64,000 nucleotides of DNA from assembly GCA_937966555.1 (NCBI GenBank), contig CALCLY010000017.1, positions 124,001-188,000 on the forward strand, given 5' to 3'. The notes beneath the pieces are model-generated. The model made no database searches. It was not told where the DNA came from and saw only the letters and a list, made by a program, of their open reading frames with translations. The stretch comes from CALCLY01 sp900552775. GTDB taxonomy: Bacteria; Bacillota; Clostridia; UMGS1883; UMGS1540. Position numbers and translations under genes: made by a program. Of the stretch, positions 1-8,038 are shown piece by piece (positions within the stretch are counted from its first letter, which is position 1; the number at the start of each line of letters is the position of its first letter).

Positions 1-1
1 T

Positions 2-736
2 CTTATACTTGTTTTAGTAATAATGCTTCGAAAAAAAATTAGTTTCATCCCCAAAAAAGGAAGTTTGCCTGCTCTCTGCGGCAGAACAATTTTCGGCACA
101 ATCGGGCTTTTATGCAATTTTTATGCAATAGATCACCTCGTGCTCGCCGATGCAAATATGCTCAATAAACTTTCCCCGTTTTTTGCAATTCTTTTCTCAG
201 TGTTTATACTCCGCGAAAAACCCTCCGTGGTTCAGCTTCTCGGTGTTATTGCGGCATTTCTGGGCAGTTTGTTTATAATTAAACCTACAGGCAGCGGATA
301 CACTGTTTTTCCTGCGGCAATGGGCTTGTGCGGCGGAATCTGTGCCGGTCTTGCATACACACTTGTGAGACTTCTCGGAAAAAACAAAGAAAACAGCTTC
401 CTTATAATTTTCTTTTTTTCGACTTTTTCCTGTCTTATTTGCCTGCCGTTCATGCTTGTAAATTTTTCTCTGCTTACATTGTACTCATTTTTATGTCTTG
501 TGGGTGCGGGAATCAGCGCATGCATAGGTCAGTTCGGTATTACAAAGGCGTACGTTTATGCTCCGGCAAAAGAAATATCGGTATATGACTATTCACAGGT
601 TATTTTTGCTGCTGTTTTCGGATATCTGTTTTTCGGACAAATGCCTGATGTTTGCAGCGTCATCGGATATTTTTTAATTTGCGGTGCCGGCATTGCAATG
701 TATATATATAACAAAAACCACAACACAGACAATTAA
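2..736 (+). CDS. DMT/EamA-family transporter, 5' end outside window
   Basis: Membrane exporter of the drug/metabolite transporter superfamily; the substrate cannot be read from the sequence. The visible part has hydrophobic segments typical of the two EamA repeats, with the first repeat's end (LREKPSVVQLLGVIAAFLG, then IIKPTG) and most of the second. The frame is open to the first base of the window with no stop, so the ATG at 23 is an internal Met and the real start lies upstream. About 240 of the usual 290-300 residues are present. The stop at 734-736 is followed closely by the tRNA promoter. Confidence 0.85.
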   Translation, partial: LILVLVIMLRKKISFIPKKGSLPALCGRTIFGTIGLLCNFYAIDHLVLADANMLNKLSPFFAILFSVFILREKPSVVQLLGVIAAFLGSLFIIKPTGSGYTVFPAAMGLCGGICAGLAYTLVRLLGKNKENSFLIIFFFSTFSCLICLPFMLVNFSLLTLYSFLCLVGAGISACIGQFGITKAYVYAPAKEISVYDYSQVIFAAVFGYLFFGQMPDVCSVIGYFLICGAGIAMYIYNKNHNTDN

Positions 737-754
737 TTCTTTAATATTCATAAC

Positions 755-783
755 TTGACATATCTCTTGGATTATGCTATAAT
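755..783 (+). promoter_or_regulatory. Promoter for tRNA-Arg region
   Basis: TTGACA at 755-760 and TATAAT at 778-783 with a 17-bp spacer form a near-consensus sigma-A promoter. It reads into the degenerate tRNA-like copy and the intact tRNA-Arg. Confidence 0.8.
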
Positions 784-845
784 TTATTAATGATGAATTG
801 CTGAAAATAGTTTTAGTTTAATCTGACATAATGTTTCAGATACTT

Positions 846-921
846 GTCCCGGTACCTCAGCAGGATAGAGGGTTCGCCTCCTAAGCGGCAGATTATTCGA
901 TTCCTTCGAGCAGTGAAAATT
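846..921 (+). pseudogene. Degenerate tRNA-Arg(CCT)-like sequence
   Basis: The 5' half is tRNA-like: a D stem of CCTC pairing with GAGG and an anticodon arm whose loop is CTCCTAA, the same loop as in the intact tRNA-Arg 90 bp downstream. The T-arm region still has a TTCGATT loop, but its flanks do not pair, and no 3' strand complements the 5' GTCCCGG acceptor. I read it as a tRNA pseudogene or a rearranged copy left by integration. The right boundary is approximate. Confidence 0.55.
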
Positions 922-938
922 GCATAAATCTTAAAAAT

Positions 939-1015
939 GTCTCAGTAGCTCAGCTGGATAGAGCACACGCCTCCTAAGCGTGGGGTCGGAGGTTCAAATC
1001 CTCTCTGGGACGCCA
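939..1015 (+). tRNA. tRNA-Arg (anticodon CCT)
   Basis: Complete cloverleaf: acceptor strand GTCTCAG at 939-945 pairs with CTGGGAC at 1005-1011 (one G-T wobble). It has the D arm GCTCAGCTGGATAGAGC, anticodon loop CTCCTAA (anticodon CCT, reads AGG), a GGTTCAAATCC T arm, discriminator G and an encoded CCA. A rho-independent terminator follows. The element remnants start just downstream, which fits use of this gene as an integration site. Confidence 0.95.
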
Positions 1016-1018
1016 TTT

Positions 1019-1041
1019 GCACCGCTTTTGCGGTGCTTTTT
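1019..1041 (+). terminator. Terminator of tRNA-Arg
   Basis: Seven-bp stem GCACCGC/GCGGTGC with a TTTT loop, followed by five T. Confidence 0.85.
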
Positions 1042-1184
1042 CTTTGTGCTAAAAATTTTCGATTTCTGTCTATCAGCTCCGTTTTTTTGCTAATAGGAAA
1101 CGAACTCGTTTTTGAGATTTGCTAATAATTTTTGTTTTTTGCTAATAGCTTAATTAGCATTGCTTTTAAGCAGCACTTCGTTTC

Positions 1185-1444
1185 TTAATTCTTAGCAGCA
1201 ATTAACTGTGATAGCGTTTGCAACAATTCAGGAGATTTTTGTAGTTGCTCTATCAATGCAGATACATCTAATGCAGCTTGTTCCTCTTGAGGTGCTTGCA
1301 CATTTCTTAAATCAGCCTTGATATTATAGAATGAAGTTTCAAATTTCATTGCGTTTACTTTTCTGTCCTCGTCTAAAATGTGAGCATATCGTTCCAAATT
1401 GAAAATGCATTTTCAAGGTTAGCTACAATCCAATTATCGCTCAA
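1185..1444 (-). pseudogene. Fused fragments of conjugative-element genes
   Basis: Two overlapping minus-strand frames. A GGAGGTG ribosome site at 1453-1459 precedes a TTG at 1444 that opens a 23-residue peptide containing NWIVANLENAF and IWNDML. This resembles the N-terminus of the VirB6/TrbL-like membrane protein of Clostridia conjugative elements. It stops at 1373, while a second frame (1185-1397, 70 residues, containing LIEQLQKSPELLQTLSQLI) continues. I do not recognise the second part. The arrangement suggests two gene pieces joined out of frame by deletion. The family assignment is from memory of the motif and is tentative. Confidence 0.4.
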
Positions 1445-1533
1445 AGGTAATTCACCTCCGTTTCTTAAAACGCAAAAACAGCCATAACCGCTTAAAAAGC
1501 AGCTATGACTGTCTTTGCTTAATAAATTTATTA

Positions 1534-2154
1534 TTATGTGTCCTTACGAAGTATTTTCAGATATTCTTCATAAGAATAAATTTTGGTTTTTCCCACCTTA
1601 TCGGAACAAATAAGAATCCCGGTATCTATCAATAAATTCACGGCTCTTGACACGGTGTTATATGCCATATTTAAGGCTTGTGCCGTCTTTCCGATTTCAA
1701 TGATAGGATTTTCCACAAGGTAGGTCATAAGCTTCAATGCCGATGTTTTTGCTTTGCCGAAAGAATTTATGCTTTGTGCTGTTCTGTCGTGCAGTTCTAT
1801 CAGCTTATCAAAGGTATCTATAGCATCCGTTGCCGCTTCTGAAAGAGCCAACAGGAAAAATTTAATCCATTGTTCGTAATTCCCATTTCTGCGAATCTCG
1901 GTCATACGGTCATAATACTCGATTCTGTTCTTTTTCAGAAAATATGACAGATAGAGTGCAGGTGTTGACAAGACTTGCTTTTCCATTAGATAAAGTGTAA
2001 TTAAAAGTCTGCCGACTCTGCCGTTACCGTCCAAAAACGGATGTATTGTTTCAAACTGATAGTGAATGAGCGATGCACAGATTAGAGGATCTAAATTACT
2101 GTCCGTCCCGTGATACACAATCTTTGGCGTTCCGTCATCGTTTACAACCTTGCT
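1534..2154 (-). pseudogene. Fic protein C-terminal part with ART-type leader (chimera)
   Basis: Fic proteins transfer AMP or other nucleotide moieties to target proteins. The catalytic loop HPFLDGNGRVGR is intact, and a C-terminal winged-helix-like region follows (TAQALNMAYNTVSRAVNLL). Only about 194 residues follow the first possible start (GTG at 2118), against roughly 350-380 in the family, so the N-terminal half is missing. The frame instead opens with SKVVNDDGTPKIVYHGTDSN, which is the beginning of an ADP-ribosyltransferase-like module also present at 2674-2735. The switch from ART to Fic sequence occurs at the edge of a 62-bp duplicated segment. No convincing ribosome site precedes it. 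Probably not functional. Confidence 0.75.
2093..2154. repeat. 62-bp direct repeat, copy 1 (Fic junction)
   Basis: Matches 2674-2735 with three mismatches. It encodes the VYHGTDSN core of the ART-like module and lies exactly at the fusion with Fic sequence. Confidence 0.85.
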
Positions 2155-2993
2155 TGATTCCCTCGGCTGAAAAATTTTTGTCTAAACTCTTGACAAGTGC
2201 AAACAGTTGTGATATATTATTGATATAAGCAGTTGCATTGATAGAGCTAAGGGCTTGCCCTGAACTCCGAACTTTCAACTGCTTATTTTCTATATTCTGC
2301 AGTTGATAAGCTCTTTTAATTGTACCGTCTTGGTTTACATCGTTAATCTCTTCAACATACAGTTTTAAAAGTTCTCTGCCGTTTCCCATGTCAGCAATAG
2401 CATATAGGCTGTGCATCATAGCCGACTGATTCGATTTTGTTGTTCCCGTATCCTAACTGTATAAGAAAGTCCCTTGCTTTAGTGCCGGCATCTTCTTGCC
2501 CTGCAAATCGGTTTAAAGCCTTGTATGCTGTTCCTTCATCGGCAGGGTTTTTAATGGACAAATAATATGCTCCTACCTTTTCACCATAACTTTGTGCATC
2601 AATTTCCCACGGCGAAAAGAAACTTCCTTTTATATCCATATTGCTTCGAGTTTTGTTTGTGTTAAAAACCGTGAAATTACTGTCCGTCCCGTGATACACA
2701 ATCTTTGGTGTTCCGTCCTCGTTTACAATCTTGCTCGCCGTCTTCGGATTCTTTTCCCAATCACCGAACCAACGTTTAAATTGTTGCGATTGTGTAACGT
2801 TTTCGAATTTAGGCTTGACTTTTGACCCCGGTTCGCGTATACTATGTATAAAGCCGTTGTTTGGAAACAGGATCCCGGGCAATTGGGGCCCGGTCTTCTG
2901 GAGTAATCCAGCGGCTTTATTTTTATTTATGTAAAACAAAGCCACACTTCCGTTTTGTTCTGCTTTTATAGCATTGCCCAATTGTTTTGCCAC
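2135..2993 (-). pseudogene. ART-PolyVal-type domain plus polyvalent-protein tail, frameshifted
   Basis: Two frames that overlap at 2391-2419. The upstream one carries the ADP-ribosyltransferase-like module of phage and element polyvalent proteins: QQFKRWFGDWEKNP, then NEDGTPKIVYHGTDSNF, then KGSFFSPWEIDAQSYGEKVG. Its end reads SVGYDAQPICYC out of frame. The downstream frame picks up MMHSLYAIADMGNGRELLKL and AYQLQNIENKQ, a segment usually found near the C-terminus of large polyvalent proteins. The join looks like a deletion plus frameshift. Role in the intact ancestor: a toxin-like effector packaged with phage or element DNA (family knowledge). Confidence 0.6.
2674..2735. repeat. 62-bp direct repeat, copy 2 (ART module)
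   Basis: Partner of 2093-2154, inside an otherwise normal ART-like module, so this is probably the parental copy. Confidence 0.85.
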
Positions 2994-2997
2994 AACG

Positions 2998-3678
2998 TCA
3001 TTTTTCCCGTTTCACGTACATACTTACAACTGCATTGCTGTCAATTAAAATACCATTTTGTTTTCCATACCCGTCTATCTCAATAGGTACTATAACTTTT
3101 TTCCCATTGTGCAGCATATCCAACAATACTGTAACACGTCCGTCATTTCTTTGCATGTCAAACACGGCTACGGGGTTTTCCAAAGCTTGCGGAAGTTGCT
3201 TAAGCAACGCCGCGCCGAGTGCATGATTCGCATCCTTCGAGCCGTTCAGCGCATAATCAACATGTGTTTGATTTATTGTAATTGGTAAAGCATTAAACCC
3301 AATCTTTTGGAATACCTCGGGAGTTCCTCCCACGAGAAGAGTGTCGCGCGGCGGTATCTTGCCCTGCAAATAATCGTCTATCTGTTTGGAAAACGGTTTC
3401 GAATAATCATAAATATTGCTTGCTGCCGTTGAAAACTGTATTCCGCTTTCACCTCCCGTCTCCCTCTTTGCCAAAGCCTTCTCAAAGCTTCGCACGGCTC
3501 TCTCGTAAACCGACGAGGGCTCAACCCCGAAACGCATCTTCACGCCGTCTATAATGTTTTTCATAGTGTCCGTAATTTCTCTTGCCGCCGTATAGTTCCT
3601 CGCGAGAAAACCGTTCATTTCCTCCGTGCCGCCGCGGAATATGTCCTCGATTATAATGTTCACTCCGCTTTTCTTCAC
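2998..3678 (-). pseudogene. Polyvalent-protein unit A with MuF-C-type C-terminal domain
   Basis: GTG at 3678 opens a 226-residue frame. Residues 1-85 (KKSGVNIIIEDIFRGG to SGIQFSTA) are almost identical to the start of unit B just upstream on the same strand. The rest, with DTLLVGGTPEVFQKIGFNALP, then QTHVDYALNG, then DGYGKQNGILIDSNAV, fits the MuF C-terminal domain common in Clostridia prophages. The apparent start lies inside a longer ancestral frame: reading SERIAQLDNAVKKSGVN is possible upstream, but unit A has lost one base near 3714 relative to unit B. I treat it as part of one decayed large gene. Confidence 0.6.
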
Positions 3679-3773
3679 CGCGTTGTCAAGCTGTGCAATT
3701 CGCTCAGACGTCCTTTGTTATTTTGGTTAAAATTACTATTGTATTTTTCGCCGTTTTCGAGTATACTGTTATT
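3423..3773. repeat. 351-bp tandem module repeat, copy A
   Basis: Nearly identical to 4328-4678 (offset 905 bp), with a single-base deletion near 3714. It encodes the shared linker and 85-residue N-terminal segment. Confidence 0.9.
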
Positions 3774-4583
3774 GAAGGCAGTGACTGCTGGCGTTCTTCC
3801 CAATGCATTTTCCGCATTGGGTACCGCCCTTTCAGCACTGCTTTCATTATTTTTATAGACAAAAGAACTGCCGTCAGGCATCAATATTCGATGTATTTTA
3901 TAGTAGTTCTTTCCCTTGTCAAAGCGTATAACCACTCCCATATTTCCCGGAGTATCGTTTATAACAACTCGTGCCCCGATTGTATATGTACTATAATTTC
4001 TGTTCTTATGATTGGGGTTATTATATATTATAATTCCTTTTTTTAACACATTGGGCAAAACCGTATATGCCGCAAGTTCGCCTTCGCTCTTTAAGTACCG
4101 TAAGCTGTTGCTTATTCTCTTGGAATCTAATATAATCTCTCCTATTTCTTCTCTTTGAACCCTTATATCCTTGGATCCGAGTTCCTTGAAAATCCAATTA
4201 AGATTATCTCCTCTGTTTCCTCTTTGTACTGAAATGTCGTTTCTGACAAACACAGGTTCCATGCTGTTAAGCTTGTCCGCATTTTTCTCAAGCTGTTGCT
4301 TAACAGATTTTCCTTCCGCGCTGTTATCTGCCGTTGAAAACTGTATTCCGCTTTCACCTCCCGTCTCTCTCTTTGCCAAAGCCTTTTCAAAGCTTCGCAC
4401 GGCTCTCTCGTAAACCGACGAGGGCTCAACCCCGAAACGCATCTTCACGCCGTCTATAATGTTTTTCATAGTGTCCGTAATTTCTCTTGCCGCCGTATAG
4501 TTCCTCGCGAGAAAACCGTTCATTTCCTCCGTGCCGCCGCGGAATATGTCCTCGATTATAATGTTCACTCCGCTTTTCTTCAC
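3675..4583 (-). pseudogene. Polyvalent-protein unit B with possible PBECR-type nuclease domain
   Basis: 302-residue frame with the same first 85 residues as unit A, followed by a different module: NWIFKELGSKDIRVQREEIG, KKGIIIYNNPNHKNRNYSTY, VVIRFDKGKNYYKIHRILMP. This layout (loss of a basic KxxNHKxR-like stretch would be diagnostic) resembles the Barnase/EndoU/ColicinE5-RelE-like nuclease domains of polyvalent proteins; the assignment is tentative. Its 3' end (NGEKYNSNFNQNNK, then an out-of-frame tail) overlaps unit A by four bases. Upstream the frame stays open as SERIAQLDNAVKKSGVN, showing that the ATG/GTG start is internal to a larger ancestral protein. Confidence 0.5.
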
Positions 4584-4678
4584 CGCGTTGTCAAGCTGTG
4601 CAATTCGCTCAGACGTCCATTTGTTATTTTGGTTAGTATTACTATTGTATTTTTCCCTGTTTTCGCGTATACTATTAC
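4328..4678. repeat. 351-bp tandem module repeat, copy B
   Basis: Partner of 3423-3773. This copy retains the base that keeps the linker and N-terminal segment in one frame. Confidence 0.9.
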
Positions 4679-4770
4679 TGGAAGGAGCACCGGACCAAGA
4701 GCGCCGCCTATTGGCGGAAGAGCCGTAAGCGCCGGGGAAGCTCCTTCTTTTTATGTCATTTCCTATACTA

Positions 4771-4914
4771 TATATCGTTTTGCCGTTTTTATCTCTTCCA
4801 ACCGATATATGAACGCGGTAATAATCTCCGTTAAAATCTCGGGCGAAACTTCTCCTGTTGAATTTTTAACATTTTCACCTTGATAATCTTGGTTAAAATT
4901 ACTATTGTATTTTC
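4771..4914. repeat. 144-bp direct repeat, copy 1
   Basis: Matches 5058-5201 with only a handful of substitutions; covers the YYRV-type module end and the FNQDYQGE linker. Confidence 0.85.
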
Positions 4915-5057
4915 CGTCTGCATCACGTATAATAGTATTAAGAGTTGCCCCCGATAGGCCGTCTCCTTCGGAGCGACTCTGCCGCTGAACTTTGGCGGCA
5001 GAGCCTGAGCCGTTTACTTGGGGGAACTCTTGTTCTTTTATATCGTTCTCGATGCTG

Positions 5058-5201
5058 TATACGGTTTTTCCGTTTTTATCTCTTCCAACCAATATATGAA
5101 CGCGGTAATAATCTCCGTTAAAATCTCGGGCGAAACTTCTCCTGTTGAATTTTTAACATTTTCACCTTGATAATCTTGGTTAAAATCACTATTGTATTTT
5201 T
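5058..5201. repeat. 144-bp direct repeat, copy 2
   Basis: Partner of 4771-4914. Confidence 0.85.
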
Positions 5202-5294
5202 CCCCGTTTTCGCGTATACTATTGATAGAAGAGGTTTCACCCTTGGCGGATTTTCCGTACGGCCTTTGAGCCACGTGTGGGAGTTGAGCACCTT

Positions 5295-5950
5295 TTAATT
5301 TACCACATTGTAAATTGTGTTTATATTTCCTTGTTTCCCAACTGACATAGTAATCTTGTAATAACTTCCGTCATTATCAAGGAAGTATGCCGTACGGTAA
5401 TTGAAGCCGTCAGTTGCAAACGCATGGTTTTTTGTATCCGGTACAGTTTTATTCCATCGCCGTGAGACTTGCCCCAATTCGTCTATATGCAATTCCGCAC
5501 GAAGCTTTGCGGCAAATTCAGTATCTGTCATGGGTCTTTTCAGCCCATTTGGCAATGTAACATAGTTTCTGAATCTTGCTTTCCCGGCTGTGTCCCCTGT
5601 TATTGTTAAAACATCTCCGTCCAGCCCTATAACCGTTACATCTTATGGCGTCTGCCCTCAAAGAAGCCGCAGCTTTTCCTGTCTCTCCCATGTAGTTTTG
5701 GTTGAGCTCGCCTTTGAGGTATTCTCCTATTTTTTCCGCGTCCGCATATTTACCCGCTTCAAACACGTTTGATGTGTTAACCATCGCGCCCGACAGTGCG
5801 CCCATCACAAAACCCGAAAAACCTGCTTCCAAAGGCGCCCTGCCGTAGAGCTCCCACAAGGCTTTCATGTTTGCGTCTTCTTCTCCGTAGCCCTGTTTTT
5901 TAAGCGCGTCAACATATACGTTGTAATTTGACAAGTTGCACCATAAAAAA
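5295..5950 (-). pseudogene. Polyvalent-protein fragment plus nuclease-like tail, one frameshift
   Basis: The upstream frame (from about 5950) reads NVYVDALKKQGYGEEDANMK, PLEAGFSGFVMGALSGAMVN and GELNQNYMGETGKAA, a glycine-rich helical region typical of large polyvalent proteins. Near 5643 the coding continues in another frame as DVTVIGLDGDVLTITGDTAG, then HIDELGQVSRRW, then FNYRTAYFLDNDGSYYKITM, a nuclease-like C-terminal domain. One missing base in the GCCATAAGATG stretch explains the break. The Met at 5958 lies in a different context (next to a terminator hairpin) and is not a credible start. The upstream alpha-helical part is related to the fragment at 36170-36475. Confidence 0.6.
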
Positions 5951-5951
5951 T

Positions 5952-5978
5952 GCAGCAAAAAATTTTGCTGCTTTTTTT
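5952..5978 (+). terminator. Bidirectional terminator-like hairpin
   Basis: Stem GCAGCAAAA/TTTTGCTGC followed by seven T on the plus strand; A-rich on the other side, so it could work in both directions. It marks the left edge of the decayed coding region. Confidence 0.65.
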
Positions 5979-6165
5979 ATGATTATCTATTTGTGTTTAG
6001 AAGTTTTAACAAAATTCTTTACAGAAAATTCCGACAAACAAACTCTGTCATATAGAAAAACTTCTTCCCAAAAAATCCGGTTCTTAATTTATTTATAGAT
6101 TCTCCTCCAGTGAAAAAAACATGTTTCCCATTATTATTTCCATGCGGTATATTCGGAAGGTAACA

Positions 6166-6324
6166 TTAATTTAAATCATCATCGTAATCATCACATTCAA
6201 TGCAATACCCATCTTCAATATCGTGTTTCTCACCTTCATGCTCAAACCAGCTGTCGTTTTCCGTAAAACAATCTGTTCGCTTATCCGAATTGTCAGAACC
6301 CAATATATCAAGTAAAAAGCTCAA
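6166..6324 (-). CDS. Possible small acidic protein
   Basis: A 52-residue open frame from a TTG at 6324, with FLLDILGSDNSDKR near its start and a very acidic, Cys-containing end (GYCIECDDYDDDLN). There is no clear ribosome site and no ATG. The rest of 5979-6390 is AT-rich and shows nothing else I can support. It could be a remnant of a small hypothetical protein or chance. Confidence 0.25.
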   Translation of the reverse strand: MSFLLDILGSDNSDKRTDCFTENDSWFEHEGEKHDIEDGYCIECDDYDDDLN

Positions 6325-6390
6325 AAATTCAAGTCAATATTATTTTATTCTTCATATGATTTAAAAATAAAATTTTTCTAATAATTTTAT

Positions 6391-6419
6391 TTGCATTTTT
6401 AGGAGAAATATGTTATAAT
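6391..6419 (+). promoter_or_regulatory. Promoter of putP
   Basis: TTGCAT at 6391-6396, 17-bp spacer, TATAAT at 6414-6419; start codon 35 bases downstream. Confidence 0.65.
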
Positions 6420-6453
6420 AATATAGATTTTTTTAACGGAAGGAATTGGTTGA

Positions 6454-7983
6454 ATGGAAATTTTGGCATTTGCAATTTATTTTGTACTTATGCTCGGAAT
6501 AGGTGTATGGTTTTTCTTTAAAGGGAAAAACGAAACCGGAGAGCAGGAGTATTTTCTCGGCGGACGTTCAATGGGTCCCTGGGTTACGGCAATGAGCGCG
6601 CAGGCTTCAGATATGAGCGCATGGCTGCTTATGGGATTACCCGGAAGCATGCTTGCATTCGGTCTCGGAAAAGCATGGATAGGAATAGGTCTCGGAATCG
6701 GAACAATATTAAACTGGCTTATCACCGCAAAAAGGCTGCGCAAGCTCTCAAAAGCCGCAAATGATTCTATAACACTGCCGCAATATCTCACAAACAGATT
6801 TGCCGCAAAGAATCCGGCTCTGAAAATAGTGTGTGCAATTGTGTTTCTTATAAGTTTCACAATATATGTAGCATCGGCATTTTCGGCAGGAACAAAAGTA
6901 TTTACTTCACTGTTCCCTGCTCTCGACCCAACTTTTGCAATGATAATATTTGCCGCAATAATACTTATTTACACATTTCTCGGCGGATACAAAGCTGTTT
7001 GCTGGACAGATTTCTTTCAGGGACTTCTAATGCTTGTGGCACTTTTGTCAATTCCGCTTTTCTCGGTTGTTATAATAACAAGAGTTTCGGCAGTGCTTGA
7101 CTCTTCAATGATTACGCAAACCGTAATCGGCGCTGACGGAACTGCGTACAACTTTGTAACAAGCTTCTTCTCCGCAGACCCTAAAGATATTATCTCCGGT
7201 CTTGCGTGGGGACTCGGTTATTTCGGCATGCCTCACATTCTTGTCAGATTTATGTCTATCGAAAAACCGAGCATGGTAAAAAAATCTTCTATTGTTGCCA
7301 TAATATGGGTAATTTTATCACTTGTATCGGTAGTCCTTGTTGCTTATTTCGGAAGGATTCTTGTTCTTCGCAACGGGCAGAGCTTTGCTGAAATGCTTCT
7401 TTCAGAAGGTAAACAAGAGCTTGTATTTGTATGTTTGGCAAGATATCTCTTCCCTGCATTCATCGCCGGAATACTTCTTGCTGCAATAATAGCCGCGTCA
7501 ATGTCAACAGCGGATTCTCAGCTGCTTGTTGCATCATCGTCTTTTACAAGTGACATATACAAAGCTATTTTCAGAAAAAATGCAGATGATGAAGAACTCT
7601 TGTGGGTCGGCAGACTGGTGGTTATCGTTGTTTCTCTTGTTGCATTCTTCATTGCTTCAAACAAAGGAAGCGGAGCTGCCGCAATTATGGATATGGTGGA
7701 AAATGCATGGGGACTTTTCGGCGCTTCGTTCGGTCCTGTCATAATACTTTCACTGTTTTGGAAAAGATATACATACGCAGGTGCACTTGCGGGAATTATT
7801 TCGGGTGCCGCCGTGGATATTCTTTGGCTTAACTTCATGTCTTCAACGGGTATATACGAAATATTGCCCGGCTTTATAGCAGGACTTATTATATCTGTTA
7901 TCGTAACGCTTATTTCAAAAGCGCCGTCATATGAGGTTATTAAAATTTTCGAAAAAGGAACAGATGACTCTGTAGATGACTGA
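6454..7983 (+). CDS. putP: Sodium/proline symporter (SSS family)
   Basis: Sodium:solute symporter of 509 residues, the usual size for PutP. The N-terminal region reads EYFLGGRSMGPWVTAMSAQA and SDMSAWLLMGLPG, which is the Na+/substrate-binding signature of PutP-like carriers, and about 13 hydrophobic segments follow. AAIIAASMSTADSQLL is the conserved SSS signature around TM8-9. The ATG at 6454 has a GGAAGG site just upstream. Family knowledge: couples Na+ entry to proline uptake; other substrates are possible in the family. A strong terminator separates it from lacZ, so the two are likely separate transcripts or partially coupled. Confidence 0.9.
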   Translation: MEILAFAIYFVLMLGIGVWFFFKGKNETGEQEYFLGGRSMGPWVTAMSAQASDMSAWLLMGLPGSMLAFGLGKAWIGIGLGIGTILNWLITAKRLRKLSKAANDSITLPQYLTNRFAAKNPALKIVCAIVFLISFTIYVASAFSAGTKVFTSLFPALDPTFAMIIFAAIILIYTFLGGYKAVCWTDFFQGLLMLVALLSIPLFSVVIITRVSAVLDSSMITQTVIGADGTAYNFVTSFFSADPKDIISGLAWGLGYFGMPHILVRFMSIEKPSMVKKSSIVAIIWVILSLVSVVLVAYFGRILVLRNGQSFAEMLLSEGKQELVFVCLARYLFPAFIAGILLAAIIAASMSTADSQLLVASSSFTSDIYKAIFRKNADDEELLWVGRLVVIVVSLVAFFIASNKGSGAAAIMDMVENAWGLFGASFGPVIILSLFWKRYTYAGALAGIISGAAVDILWLNFMSSTGIYEILPGFIAGLIISVIVTLISKAPSYEVIKIFEKGTDDSVDD

Positions 7984-7991
7984 TTTATCGG

Positions 7992-8019
7992 CGGCGCACT
8001 GTTAAGTGCGCCGTTTTTT
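7992..8019 (+). terminator. Terminator of putP
   Basis: Nine-bp stem CGGCGCACT/AGTGCGCCG with a GTTA loop and six T. It covers the in-frame GTG at 8006, which therefore is not the lacZ start. Confidence 0.9.
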
Positions 8020-8038
8020 AATGAAACGGAGATTTATT

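Larger units (their letters stand above)
4763..5274 (-). pseudogene. Duplicated nuclease-tail fragments
   Basis: Two overlapping frames, both containing a linker of the form NGEKYNSxFNQDYQGENVKN followed by the end of a nuclease-like module. In a second frame each copy reads FARDFNGDYYRVHILVGRD and NGKTVYSIENDIKE, a YYRV-type core typical of the last strands of PBECR-like domains. Both copies carry the same frame break, so the duplication happened after the break or copied it. A 144-bp repeat (4771-4914 and 5058-5201) underlies this. No function expected. Confidence 0.5.

Noticed and set aside
8006..8038. Upstream GTG start for lacZ
   Set aside because: It falls within the putP terminator stem, while ATG 8039 has a proper ribosome site.
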